Shown piece by piece: positions 17,215 through 22,593 of a stretch of DNA of 36,923 nt. The notes beneath the pieces were generated by a model. It was not told the origin of the DNA. It searched no databases and was given only the letters and a program-made list of their open reading frames with translations. Made by a program: the position numbers and the translations under genes. The DNA comes from Nostoc sp. TH1S01. Lineage in GTDB: Bacteria; Cyanobacteriota; Cyanobacteriia; Cyanobacteriales; Nostocaceae. Each line of letters opens with the position of its first letter. The first letter of the stretch is position 1. The stretch covers positions 1-36,923 of the forward strand of contig JAGKSW010000078.1 of assembly GCA_018993265.1 (NCBI GenBank). Reading direction: 5' to 3'.

Positions 17215-17655
17215 TTACCATTCTAATTCTTTAGGAATGAGTGATTTAGGAATTAACGAAGCTTGGATTTCTTTATCGGAAGGTCTTGTATACCACCAAG
17301 CCCAGGCTATTAAAACTGCTTGTAATGGCAATCTAATTGCTTGAACCCAAGGTGAATCTGAATATGGTATGGTTTCAATTTTAATATGATTAACTGCCAT
17401 GTTGATATTAGCAGGGAAAACAGCAATAAATAGCAGCACTAGTCCCCAAGCTGCTGCTTGACTCACAGGCGGAACTAATAACCCAATACCACCTAAAATC
17501 TCATAAAAGCCACTGAGATAAACTAATTCTAAAGGATAGGGCAGTTGTGGCGGCATGATTTTAACGTAAGGTTGCGGCACGGCAAAGTGTGTAATGCCTA
17601 CGATGATGATTGATATTGCCAAGATGACACGAAAGAGTTCCTTACGTCTGTTCAT
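17215..17655 (-). CDS. DoxX family membrane protein
   Basis: From the ATG at 17655 this encodes a 146-residue protein with about four hydrophobic helices: VILAISIIIVGITHFAVP, LELVYLSGFYEILGGIGLL, AAAWGLVLLFIAVFPANI and LPLQAVLIAWAWWY. The G-x-THF and P-x-N-x-x-M segments and the helix spacing are DoxX-like. A longer frame begins with TTG at 17724, but the ATG has an AGGCG site and a membrane-ready start. DoxX proteins are inner-membrane proteins of unclear function. It is followed at 12 bp by the ureidoglycolate-lyase-like gene. Confidence 0.82.
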   Translation of the reverse strand: MNRRKELFRVILAISIIIVGITHFAVPQPYVKIMPPQLPYPLELVYLSGFYEILGGIGLLVPPVSQAAAWGLVLLFIAVFPANINMAVNHIKIETIPYSDSPWVQAIRLPLQAVLIAWAWWYTRPSDKEIQASLIPKSLIPKELEW

Positions 17656-17741
17656 GGTTTCGCCTAATTTTATCCTTGCGCTTACCACTTTAGTTTGCTG
17701 ATTTTCAGGTGAGTTTGTCTTCAATCAATGGTAAGAAACAT

Positions 17742-17809
17742 CACGCAGAGGAGGACACTTGCGTGCGGGGGTTTCCCCCGTTGAGCAAAGTGTCCGTCGC
17801 GCAGAGAGG
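17742..17809. repeat. hairpin repeat inserted in a CGCAGAG repeat
   Basis: GGACACTT (17753-17760) and AAGTGTCC (17788-17795) enclose CGGGGG-TTT-CCCCCG (17766-17780). The hairpin is embedded between CACGCAGAGGA and CGCGCAGAGAGG, a common Nostocales repeat, as if inserted into it. Confidence 0.65.
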
Positions 17810-17828
17810 ATGAGGAGATTGGTTTTGA

Positions 17829-17892
17829 TTAGTTAGATTTGAAAATTTGCGATCGCTCCCTGCTCCAATCCTGTAAAATTCCATTGATTAAC
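17829..17892 (-). repeat. 64-bp array repeat, copy R6 (distal end of array)
   Basis: On the minus strand this reads GTTAATC...AACTAA and encodes LINGILQDW..., ending FKSN and stop, in the same frame as the hydrolase C-terminus. It marks the left limit of the array. Confidence 0.8.
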
Positions 17893-17972
17893 ATTCCCAA
17901 TCAACGACGGCAAGTAACCTTAAAATAGGAACTATCGGCTTTCGTCCATCCGCTGCATTGGGATTGTTATGC
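17886..17972 (-). other. attC-like recombination site A (87 bp)
   Basis: On the minus strand: GCATAAC (R'' box, containing the TAA stop of the GNAT gene), AAT, then CCCAAT, which pairs exactly with ATTGGG next to GTTAATC (R' box). Further pairing CA(G)CG/CGTTG brackets an extra unpaired base, as in integron attC sites. The boxes differ slightly from RYYYAAC/GTTRRRY. Confidence 0.7.
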
Positions 17973-18446
17973 ATCTGCCCACGGAACCCATCTCAAAAAA
18001 CAACGATTACCTTGTTGTTCTGTAATCTCTGCACCCAGCCGATCATAAAAGCGAAGTCCACGGGTATTTCGAGCATCAGCATTCCACGCAAGATGAGTAC
18101 AGTCATTTTCTTTAGCAATTTGAGCTAGTTGAGCCATTAATGCTGCTCCTGCACCTTGGCTTCTCATCTCGTCATCCACGTACAAATCGTCAAGCCAGAT
18201 GCTTGGTTGACCTGCAAACGATGAATACCGAAATCCATATAACGCAAAGCCAACCTCACGTCCTAAAATCTCTGCAAACAAAACGTAAGAGAAGGGAATA
18301 ACTCCAAAAAGTGTTTTATGAAGCTTATCTTCAGATACTTGCAATGTACCAGAAAAAGCACCAATGTTTCGATCAAATTCAGATTTTTTCTGAATGAACG
18401 AGAAAATCAGTGACACATCATCAACAGTAGCATATCTAACTTTCAT
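17967..18446 (-). CDS. cassette-borne GNAT acetyltransferase
   Basis: A 159-residue GNAT. WLDDLYVDDEMRSQGAGAAL contains motif A with the acetyl-CoA loop RSQGAGA, and WNADARNTRGLRFYDRLGA is motif B. It resembles the diamine/polyamine (SSAT-like) acetyltransferase group (IWLDDLYV), but the substrate is not certain. GNATs are among the commonest cassette-encoded enzymes in integrons. The stop codon lies inside the attC-like core GCATAAC. Upstream it carries the array repeat R5 and a 100-bp leader shared with the HEPN/MltR cassette. Confidence 0.88.
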   Translation of the reverse strand: MKVRYATVDDVSLIFSFIQKKSEFDRNIGAFSGTLQVSEDKLHKTLFGVIPFSYVLFAEILGREVGFALYGFRYSSFAGQPSIWLDDLYVDDEMRSQGAGAALMAQLAQIAKENDCTHLAWNADARNTRGLRFYDRLGAEITEQQGNRCFLRWVPWADA

Positions 18447-18586
18447 GAATTCAAGTTGGCTTCTGATATTTCTTGTCTGGGCTATAATTTAATTGGGTTA
18501 AAGCATCCACATTCTCAAAAAATCATCACCTTACACCAATAATACTCAGATTTAGTCCTAGCCTATTAACATCCCATAGAATAACG

Positions 18587-18686
18587 CCCAAAGGAATTGC
18601 TTGAACAAATCCAGTATGTTATTCGATTTAAGCACTATTCTTACCAGTAAAAATAAAATCAGAGTCTCAGCTTACCTGCTCGCCTG
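18587..18686 (-). repeat. shared cassette leader, copy L1
   Basis: About 100 bp starting CCCAAAGGAATTGCTTGAAC on the plus strand, nearly identical to 21610-21710. In both places it directly follows an R repeat on the minus strand. The neighbouring GAATAACGCCC (18579-18589) resembles an attC core and arm and may be a relic site. The rest of the 437-bp gap between the GNAT and PIN genes is R5 and site B. Confidence 0.85.
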
Positions 18687-18750
18687 TTAGTTGGATTTTA
18701 AAACTTGTGATCGCTCCCCTATCAAATCCTGTAAAATTCCATTGACTAAC
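18687..18750 (-). repeat. 64-bp array repeat, copy R5
   Basis: The minus strand reads LVNGILQD...LKSN and stop in the hydrolase frame, from GTTAGTC to TAA. It adjoins attC-like site B. Confidence 0.85.
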
Positions 18751-18829
18751 GTTCTCCTTGAGCGACGGCTAGTAACCTTTGTATTTCAAACCCAGATATC
18801 CCAACTGTCTGCTGCAAGGGGGTTTTTGG
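18744..18829 (-). other. degenerate attC-like site B
   Basis: The R' side is intact (GACTAAC on the plus strand, then an arm with GCGACGGCTAGTAACC as in site A). The far side has TGCTGCAAGGGGG, related to TGCAACGGGATT of sites C and D, but the expected GTTATGC is GTTTTTG. The PIN stop lies about 55 bp beyond, so the site and cassette joint have decayed. Confidence 0.45.
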
Positions 18830-18883
18830 ACAGCTTTTATGACAAGTTGACAACACGATCGCAACTCATAGCTCCTAATCAAC

Positions 18884-19312
18884 TTAGCCCCCATTTTGTT
18901 GCCTGACTTGCTGTAACAACTCTTGGATAGATAATACAGATATAGGCGAATTCAGAAAACCTTGAGCATCACGGGTCACAATGGCTTCTAATCCTTGAGC
19001 GACTGCACTAAAAATTTGAACAGCGTCTTCAAAATCAGTTAAGCCAGAGTTGAAAGCTGATTCCAAAACGGCTCGATCAACTGAACAAATCATCATGGCG
19101 CTCAGTATTTCTGAGACTGCTTGTCGCGCTTGCTCAACGCTACGGGTGTGCCTGCGTGAGATATAGAAAATATCTGTTAGCGTTGTCGCTGTAACATAGC
19201 CAACGATCTCGCCTACATCGATTGCCTGAAACAGCAGTTCCGCATCCTGAGAAAAAGGTTCTCGTTGCAGCAAAAAATCTAGGACAATATTAGTATCAAT
19301 TAAAACTCTCAC
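18884..19312 (-). CDS. PIN-domain toxin (VapC-like ribonuclease)
   Basis: The 142-residue protein opens with RVLIDTNIVLDFLLQREPF, the first acidic motif of PIN nucleases (Asp in DTN). It continues with LTDFEDAVQIFSA (second and third acidic residues) and AIVTRDAQGF (last Asp region). It would cleave RNA unless bound by its antitoxin. It starts with GTG, overlapping the antitoxin stop by 4 nt (GTGA), the classical coupling of toxin-antitoxin operons. It is carried by the cassette array. The stop is not in a recognisable attC core because the site behind it is degenerate. Confidence 0.88.
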   Translation of the reverse strand: MRVLIDTNIVLDFLLQREPFSQDAELLFQAIDVGEIVGYVTATTLTDIFYISRRHTRSVEQARQAVSEILSAMMICSVDRAVLESAFNSGLTDFEDAVQIFSAVAQGLEAIVTRDAQGFLNSPISVLSIQELLQQVRQQNGG

Positions 19313-19539
19313 TGAAGAAACTTCTCCACCCGTCTCTCTTCCAGCATCGCTGCCACTTCTTCATCAGTTGGTGCAGATTGCTCTGTTTTTAGCAATCCTC
19401 TCATCCGTCGAATTGCACCGGAGCGGTCAGGCTGGGTAACGGTTGTATCTTGTAAGGATTCAATGATGACAGAGATCAGCGAGAGGCGCTCGCTGGGTGT
19501 TAACTTTAAAACTTGCGCTTTTATATCTTGCGACAACAT
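19309..19539 (-). CDS. antitoxin of the PIN toxin (VapB-like)
   Basis: A 76-residue protein with IKAQVLKLTPSERLSLISVI, a short helical segment typical of cyanobacterial antitoxins of PIN toxins, and a charged C-terminal toxin-binding tail with DEEVAAMLEERR. It lies directly upstream of the PIN gene and overlaps it by 4 nt. It should neutralise the PIN nuclease and probably represses its own promoter. No separate attC is seen between it and the preceding orphan antitoxin gene. Confidence 0.8.
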   Translation of the reverse strand: MLSQDIKAQVLKLTPSERLSLISVIIESLQDTTVTQPDRSGAIRRMRGLLKTEQSAPTDEEVAAMLEERRVEKFLQ

Positions 19540-19570
19540 GGATGGCTCCCATAATCGAGGGATTTACTAT

Positions 19571-19783
19571 CTAGTATGAGCGATGCCGATCGCCTGTTAG
19601 TGAGATTTTAAAATGTGCGATCGCCTCTTGAGCAAGCGCCTCTAATTTACCGTCTTCGATGTCTTGCTCTATCTGCTTGTCCCAGCGTTCGTAGTCTAAA
19701 TCAAGAAACCACAGTCTTAATTTCTCAAACTCACTTGATGGCAACGAAAGGATTGCTGCTTCGATTTGCTCCAAATTGGACAT
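19571..19783 (-). CDS. orphan antitoxin-like protein with replaced C-terminus
   Basis: A 70-residue protein: NLEQIEAAILSLPSSEFEKL, then RLWFLDLDYERWDKQIEQD and GKLEALAQEAIAHFK. The first 57 residues look like a family of small cyanobacterial antitoxins usually followed by a RelE/ParE-type toxin. From the HIP1 site at 19617-19624 onward the coding sequence runs into array repeat R4, giving the tail ISLTGDRHRSY. No toxin gene follows; instead comes the VapBC pair. It is therefore probably a relic that lost its toxin by recombination at the repeat. It may still be translated. Confidence 0.65.
   Translation of the reverse strand: MSNLEQIEAAILSLPSSEFEKLRLWFLDLDYERWDKQIEQDIEDGKLEALAQEAIAHFKISLTGDRHRSY
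19597..19624 (-). repeat. 64-bp array repeat, partial copy R4
   Basis: Only the distal half (GCGATCGC through TTTTAAAATC and CACTAACAGGCGATC) is present. It forms the 3' end of the orphan antitoxin gene. Confidence 0.75.
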
Positions 19784-19835
19784 AACCCTTTGTACCTCTC
19801 TCCCTTGAGAAAATTATAGCTTTCCCGGAAAGGCA

Positions 19836-19917
19836 GATTACCTTCACTCGTGGCTAATAACCTTGCGCTTCCAATCAATTAGCTTGATACGGTCGGTGTG
19901 CAACGGGATTGTTATGC
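19836..19917 (-). other. attC-like recombination site C
   Basis: The R'' box GCATAAC contains the stop of the TIGR02391-like gene and is followed by AATCCCGTTGCACACCGACC, identical to site D. The opposite arm is damaged: GATTACC instead of GATTAAC, and about 8 nt are missing. No R repeat follows. Confidence 0.6.
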
Positions 19918-20646
19918 GTTGCCCGCATCTGTATCCCAGTCTATATCTTCTAACATCTTTAAAAGCAAATCGATAAATACGATGATTGCCCCACCTATCT
20001 CTGGACTGGGATCTACAATGCGGTGTGCGTATGAATTGCGAAAAACAGACATCATACCTGCATACAAATCTCGATAAGCTTTAAGCTTTTTCTCTTCAAG
20101 TTTGCCACTCAGTACTGGATTCTTACCAGCAAAGATAATATTAACAATGCCTTCACCTGTTGCATCTGGGTTAATAGACTCTGTTTTACCAAGTTTTCGC
20201 AAACGTTCTTCTAAAACAACTGTTGCTATCCGAACTGCTTTATCCCACGCTTTAGGATCTGTACCGCCTGCACTTAACGAGATACGACATCGATCCCATA
20301 ATTCAGAATCTAAGTGACCTATTTCAGTCAAAGGGATCAAATGAGGAATTGCAGACAAATCAGGCGCACCAAAGTTAGAATCTATTGCTTCAAAAGCTCG
20401 ACTGGTAAGGGCGCATTTGTATTGGTCTTCACGCTTTTGATAGCAAGTTAAGCAGCCACTTTTCTCTAGCACATCGAGAGTCGTCTTTTTTATTTCAGGA
20501 ACATCACCTTGGTATTTTACAAGACGTGTTCCTTGCATATCCCACATAACCCAAATTTCTTCTTCATTGAGCTTTGCAGCACGCACTTCTGAAACGATCC
20601 ATTGCAAAAGCTTTTTCTGGGTATCAGTCAAACTGTAAGTTTGCAT
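19912..20646 (-). CDS. TIGR02391-like HEPN-type protein
   Basis: From the ATG at 20646 the protein has 244 residues; a longer frame starts with TTG at 20664. The C-terminal half (KAWDKAVRIATVVLEERLRK, GEGIVNIIFAGKNPVL, MSVFRNSYAHR) resembles the TIGR02391 (Ymh) family. Counted in the 250-residue form, it carries R209-N210-x3-H214, the Rx4-6H motif of HEPN ribonucleases. The N-terminal 90 residues look like a small winged-helix or MarR-like fold. A role as an abortive-infection or stress RNase is plausible but inferred. The stop lies in the attC core. A TATAAT box lies 38 bp upstream. Confidence 0.7.
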   Translation of the reverse strand: MQTYSLTDTQKKLLQWIVSEVRAAKLNEEEIWVMWDMQGTRLVKYQGDVPEIKKTTLDVLEKSGCLTCYQKREDQYKCALTSRAFEAIDSNFGAPDLSAIPHLIPLTEIGHLDSELWDRCRISLSAGGTDPKAWDKAVRIATVVLEERLRKLGKTESINPDATGEGIVNIIFAGKNPVLSGKLEEKKLKAYRDLYAGMMSVFRNSYAHRIVDPSPEIGGAIIVFIDLLLKMLEDIDWDTDAGNA

Positions 20647-20683
20647 ACTTAGACTACTAAACAACTTGTAGGCATGACCATTT

Positions 20684-20689
20684 ATTATA
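20684..20689 (-). promoter_or_regulatory. -10 box of the TIGR02391-like cassette
   Basis: A perfect TATAAT within CGTATAATAAATGGTCAT on the minus strand. The same segment (CGTATAATAAATAGTCAT) precedes the HEPN/MltR gene, so it is a conserved cassette promoter. No good -35 is seen. Confidence 0.6.
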
Positions 20690-20724
20690 CGTAAATTTTC
20701 TTGTAAGTTGATGCTGATCGCCTG

Positions 20725-20788
20725 TTAGTTGGATTTTAAAATCTGCGCTCGCTCCTGTATCCAATCCTGTAAAATTTCATTGAATAAC
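20725..20788 (-). repeat. 64-bp array repeat, copy R3
   Basis: Minus strand: LFNEILQDWIQERAQILKSN and stop, in the hydrolase frame. Confidence 0.85.
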
Positions 20789-20869
20789 GCTCCCGTTCAC
20801 CCGCCGCTAGTAACTTCTCAAACTCGACCAACTGTCCTATACGGTCGGTGTGCAACGGGATTGTTATGC
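20782..20869 (-). other. attC-like recombination site D (88 bp, best preserved)
   Basis: On the minus strand: GCATAAC-AAT-CCCGTT-GCA-CACC...GGTG-AACGGG-AGC-GTTATTC. CCCGTT/AACGGG and CACC/GGTG pair perfectly, with an unpaired GCA bulge on one side only and then CCG/CGG. R boxes match 6 of 7. This has the R-L-L-R layout, asymmetric bulge and length of integron attC sites. Confidence 0.75.
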
Positions 20870-20874
20870 CGCTC

Positions 20875-21480
20875 TCAACTACCTTCAGTTTCTTCAAGAA
20901 ATCGCGTCTTGTCTAGTTGTGCTGTCTTAATTGGTTGCAGTTGAACACTAACTGCTTCAACCACTTCAAGGCTCATCAGCAACACCACGACAGCAGCACA
21001 AAAATTCAATAATTTTTCAGGGAATCCGCCTTGTCTCAATTGATCCACCATATTGTCGAAAGAATCTCCATCTTTTCTGACATCTCTAATTAACTCATTA
21101 AGCTGCCCATTGTGAGGTGCCTGGGAGAGACTTGCAACATCAATGGAATGAGCAAATGCATTCCGAATTTTTCTTATCATCTGTAAAGCATGTTCAAAGT
21201 TTCTGTCGATTACGCCTAATCTATACGCAAGAGCAATTTTGGCAGAAAAGGAGCCAAGAGGACGCTCAGAATCAAAGAGGTTATCCGAGCCACCAGGATG
21301 AGGGTGCATTAATTTCTTGAGAAGGCGCTCAAGGCTTACATCTAAGCGAGCAGCACCCAAAACTACTGCCGCTCGCTCCCCCTCTCTTGCAAGACCCACG
21401 ACAAAATTTGTTGTCTCCTGAATGAGCCTCTCCTGAAGTTCTTCAATTTCACTCTCTGTTAGTAGAAGGTTGTTATCCAT
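20875..21480 (-). CDS. MltR-like HEPN-type protein
   Basis: A 201-residue protein. AAVVLGAARLDVSLERLLKK, then LFDSERPLGSFSAKIALAYR and LQMIRKIRNAFAHS match the layout of the MltR (mannitol repressor-like) family. The RNAFAH segment (R106, H111) is also the Rx4H motif of HEPN ribonucleases. No mannitol genes are nearby, and the cassette setting points to a stress or defence role rather than a sugar regulator (inference). The C-terminal 60 residues include a hydrophobic helix (LLNFCAAVVVLLMSLEVV). The stop lies 5 nt before attC-like site D. A conserved TATAAT lies about 105 bp upstream. Confidence 0.72.
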   Translation of the reverse strand: MDNNLLLTESEIEELQERLIQETTNFVVGLAREGERAAVVLGAARLDVSLERLLKKLMHPHPGGSDNLFDSERPLGSFSAKIALAYRLGVIDRNFEHALQMIRKIRNAFAHSIDVASLSQAPHNGQLNELIRDVRKDGDSFDNMVDQLRQGGFPEKLLNFCAAVVVLLMSLEVVEAVSVQLQPIKTAQLDKTRFLEETEGS

Positions 21481-21584
21481 TACTGGTGCTTTTAGGGATT
21501 TAGAAAGTCATCAACAGATACATATAACATTACCTACCTTTCCAACTACCGTCCTTACCGGGAGATCAGGTAGTATGACTATTT

Positions 21585-21590
21585 ATTATA
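21585..21590 (-). promoter_or_regulatory. -10 box of the HEPN/MltR cassette
   Basis: TATAAT in CGTATAATAAATAGTCAT on the minus strand, with TTGGGA 18 bp upstream as a weak -35. Nearly the same sequence is used by the neighbouring cassette. Confidence 0.55.
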
Positions 21591-21609
21591 CGGAAAGTTT
21601 CTGTATATT

Positions 21610-21710
21610 CCCAAAGGAATTGCTTGAACAAATGCAGTATTTTATCCGACTTAATCACTATTCTTACCAGTAAAGATAAAATTAGAGTCTCAGCTTATAC
21701 AGATCGCCTG
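21610..21710 (-). repeat. shared cassette leader, copy L2
   Basis: About 100 bp nearly identical to 18587-18686, again directly after an R repeat. The 429-bp gap between the HEPN/MltR and brnA genes is made of this leader, R2, R1 and attC-like site E. Confidence 0.85.
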
Positions 21711-21774
21711 TTAGTTAGATTTTAAAATCTGCGATCGCTGTCTGCTCCCATCCTGTAAAATTCCATTGACTAAT
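21711..21774 (-). repeat. 64-bp array repeat, copy R2
   Basis: Minus strand: LVNGILQDG...ILKSN and stop in frame. The core is GACTAAT, one change from GACTAAC. It is only 19 bp from R1, so this unit is empty of any gene. Confidence 0.85.
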
Positions 21775-21793
21775 AGATGATACCGATCGCCTG

Positions 21794-21857
21794 TTAGTTA
21801 GATTTTAAAACTTGGGATCGCTCTTGCATCCAATCGGATAGAATTCCATCGACTAAC
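21794..21857 (-). repeat. 64-bp array repeat, copy R1
   Basis: Minus strand: LVDGILSDWMQERSQVLKSN and stop in frame. It adjoins attC-like site E. Confidence 0.85.
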
Positions 21858-21915
21858 GGTTCACTTGAGCAGCTACAATGAATATTAAACTCAGCATCAA
21901 AATCTTGTGTTAGTC
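21851..21915 (-). other. attC-like recombination site E (65 bp)
   Basis: GACTAAC (R'', containing the brnA stop) and GTTAGTC (R') are perfect 7-bp inverted repeats. Inside, TTGA-(T)-GC pairs with GC-TCAA, leaving one extra base, the hallmark asymmetry of attC. It is shorter than sites A-D and unrelated to them in the centre. Confidence 0.68.
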
Positions 21916-22215
21916 TGCTTGCACCGAATTGTTGTACGGCTGAGTGTTTACTTTACTATGACTTTCAATGTATTGACGCAAGATTGAGTTGATTAACGTT
22001 TTGTATTCACCATCTTGAGCTTGAAACCACTTCAAAACATCAGGTTCAATCTGAACTAACTGCTGTGCTTGAGTTGCAGGAATTCGTAGAGTTGCCTTCT
22101 CAAAAAACTCCTCTGTCAATGGTGGGATATCGGAGTAATCAATACCCTCATCGTCCATTGCCTCTAATGCTGCCCAATTAGTACGAGAGGTACTGCTCAA
22201 GTCTTCGTCGCTCAT
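21910..22215 (-). CDS. brnA: BrnA antitoxin
   Basis: A 101-residue protein: SRTNWAALEAMDDEGIDYSD then IPPLTEEFFEKA is the BrnA N-terminal pattern, and VLKWFQAQDGEYKTLINSIL the DNA-binding ribbon-helix-helix part. It binds and blocks BrnT and usually represses the operon. It overlaps the end of brnT by 38 nt. The stop codon TAA lies in the attC core GACTAAC, so the gene is trimmed exactly to the cassette end. Confidence 0.9.
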   Translation of the reverse strand: MSDEDLSSTSRTNWAALEAMDDEGIDYSDIPPLTEEFFEKATLRIPATQAQQLVQIEPDVLKWFQAQDGEYKTLINSILRQYIESHSKVNTQPYNNSVQAD

Positions 22216-22456
22216 ATCTATTTGCCCTTCGTGCTGAAATGATCCGAATTACGTCATTCTGTCGTTCTGTCCAAACCACGACCGCTACACCGTTACCGAG
22301 GAAACCAATACCGAACCAACGGTCTTCGCCATAATCAAACCGATTGTCTAGCTCAATTAGCATTGGACTCTCAAACATTTCAGGAACATCGGCAAAATCA
22401 ATCTCATGCTTGCGAATATTCTCTAAATTTTTTGCCTCATCCCATTCAAACTGCAT
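22178..22456 (-). CDS. brnT: BrnT ribonuclease toxin
   Basis: A 92-residue protein of the BrnT (RelE-fold) family: FEWDEAKNLENIRKHEIDF at the start, DYGEDRWFGIGFL in the middle, and IRIISARRANRYERRRLEQY with the catalytic Arg/His-type region at the end. It cleaves RNA and halts translation until neutralised by BrnA. It is the first gene of the array, 73 bp after the hydrolase stop codon. Confidence 0.93.
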   Translation of the reverse strand: MQFEWDEAKNLENIRKHEIDFADVPEMFESPMLIELDNRFDYGEDRWFGIGFLGNGVAVVVWTERQNDVIRIISARRANRYERRRLEQYLSY

Positions 22457-22529
22457 GAAGGACTAGAAATGCCAATTAAACTATCTCTATTATCCTGCAC
22501 CTGTCAACTTTGCACAAATGCAACTCAGG

Positions 22530-22593
22530 TTATTTAGATTTTAAAGCTTGCGATCGCTCCCATATCCAATCTTGTAAAATTGGGTTGACTAAC
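22530..22593 (-). repeat. hydrolase 3' end = array repeat R0
   Basis: The last 21 codons of the hydrolase gene (from GTTAGTC to TAA) match the R1-R6 consensus at about 52 of 63 positions, in the same frame and with the same stop. No attC arm lies on the hydrolase side. Confidence 0.8.

Larger units (their letters stand above)
17829..22593 (-). mobile_element. integron-like gene-cassette array (no integrase seen)
   Basis: Seven copies or part-copies of a 64-bp direct repeat (R0-R6) and five attC-like sites divide this segment into units of about 0.7-1.1 kb, each with one gene or a toxin-antitoxin pair, all on the minus strand. Reading along the minus strand the order is: hydrolase tail R0, brnT-brnA, attC, R1-R2, HEPN/MltR gene, attC, R3, TIGR02391-like gene, attC, orphan antitoxin, VapBC pair, attC, R5, GNAT, attC, R6. 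Stop codons sit in the attC core in three units. No HIP1 octamer is seen inside most cassette genes, although HIP1 is frequent in the flanking host genes. This matches a cluster of attC sites lacking an integron integrase (CALIN). The repeat outside the attC is unusual. Confidence 0.72.

Noticed and set aside
20647-20664. Longer start (TTG) for the TIGR02391-like gene
   Set aside because: It adds only six residues from a TTG without a ribosome site; the ATG at 20646 is simpler.
21470-21673. Plus-strand open frame in the cassette leader
   Set aside because: It runs antisense through the shared leader and the TATAAT promoter and has no ribosome site.
17829-22593. CRISPR array suggested by repeated 64-bp units
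   Set aside because: The repeats are spaced irregularly by 19 bp to more than 1 kb, the intervals contain genes and attC-like sites, and no cas gene is present.
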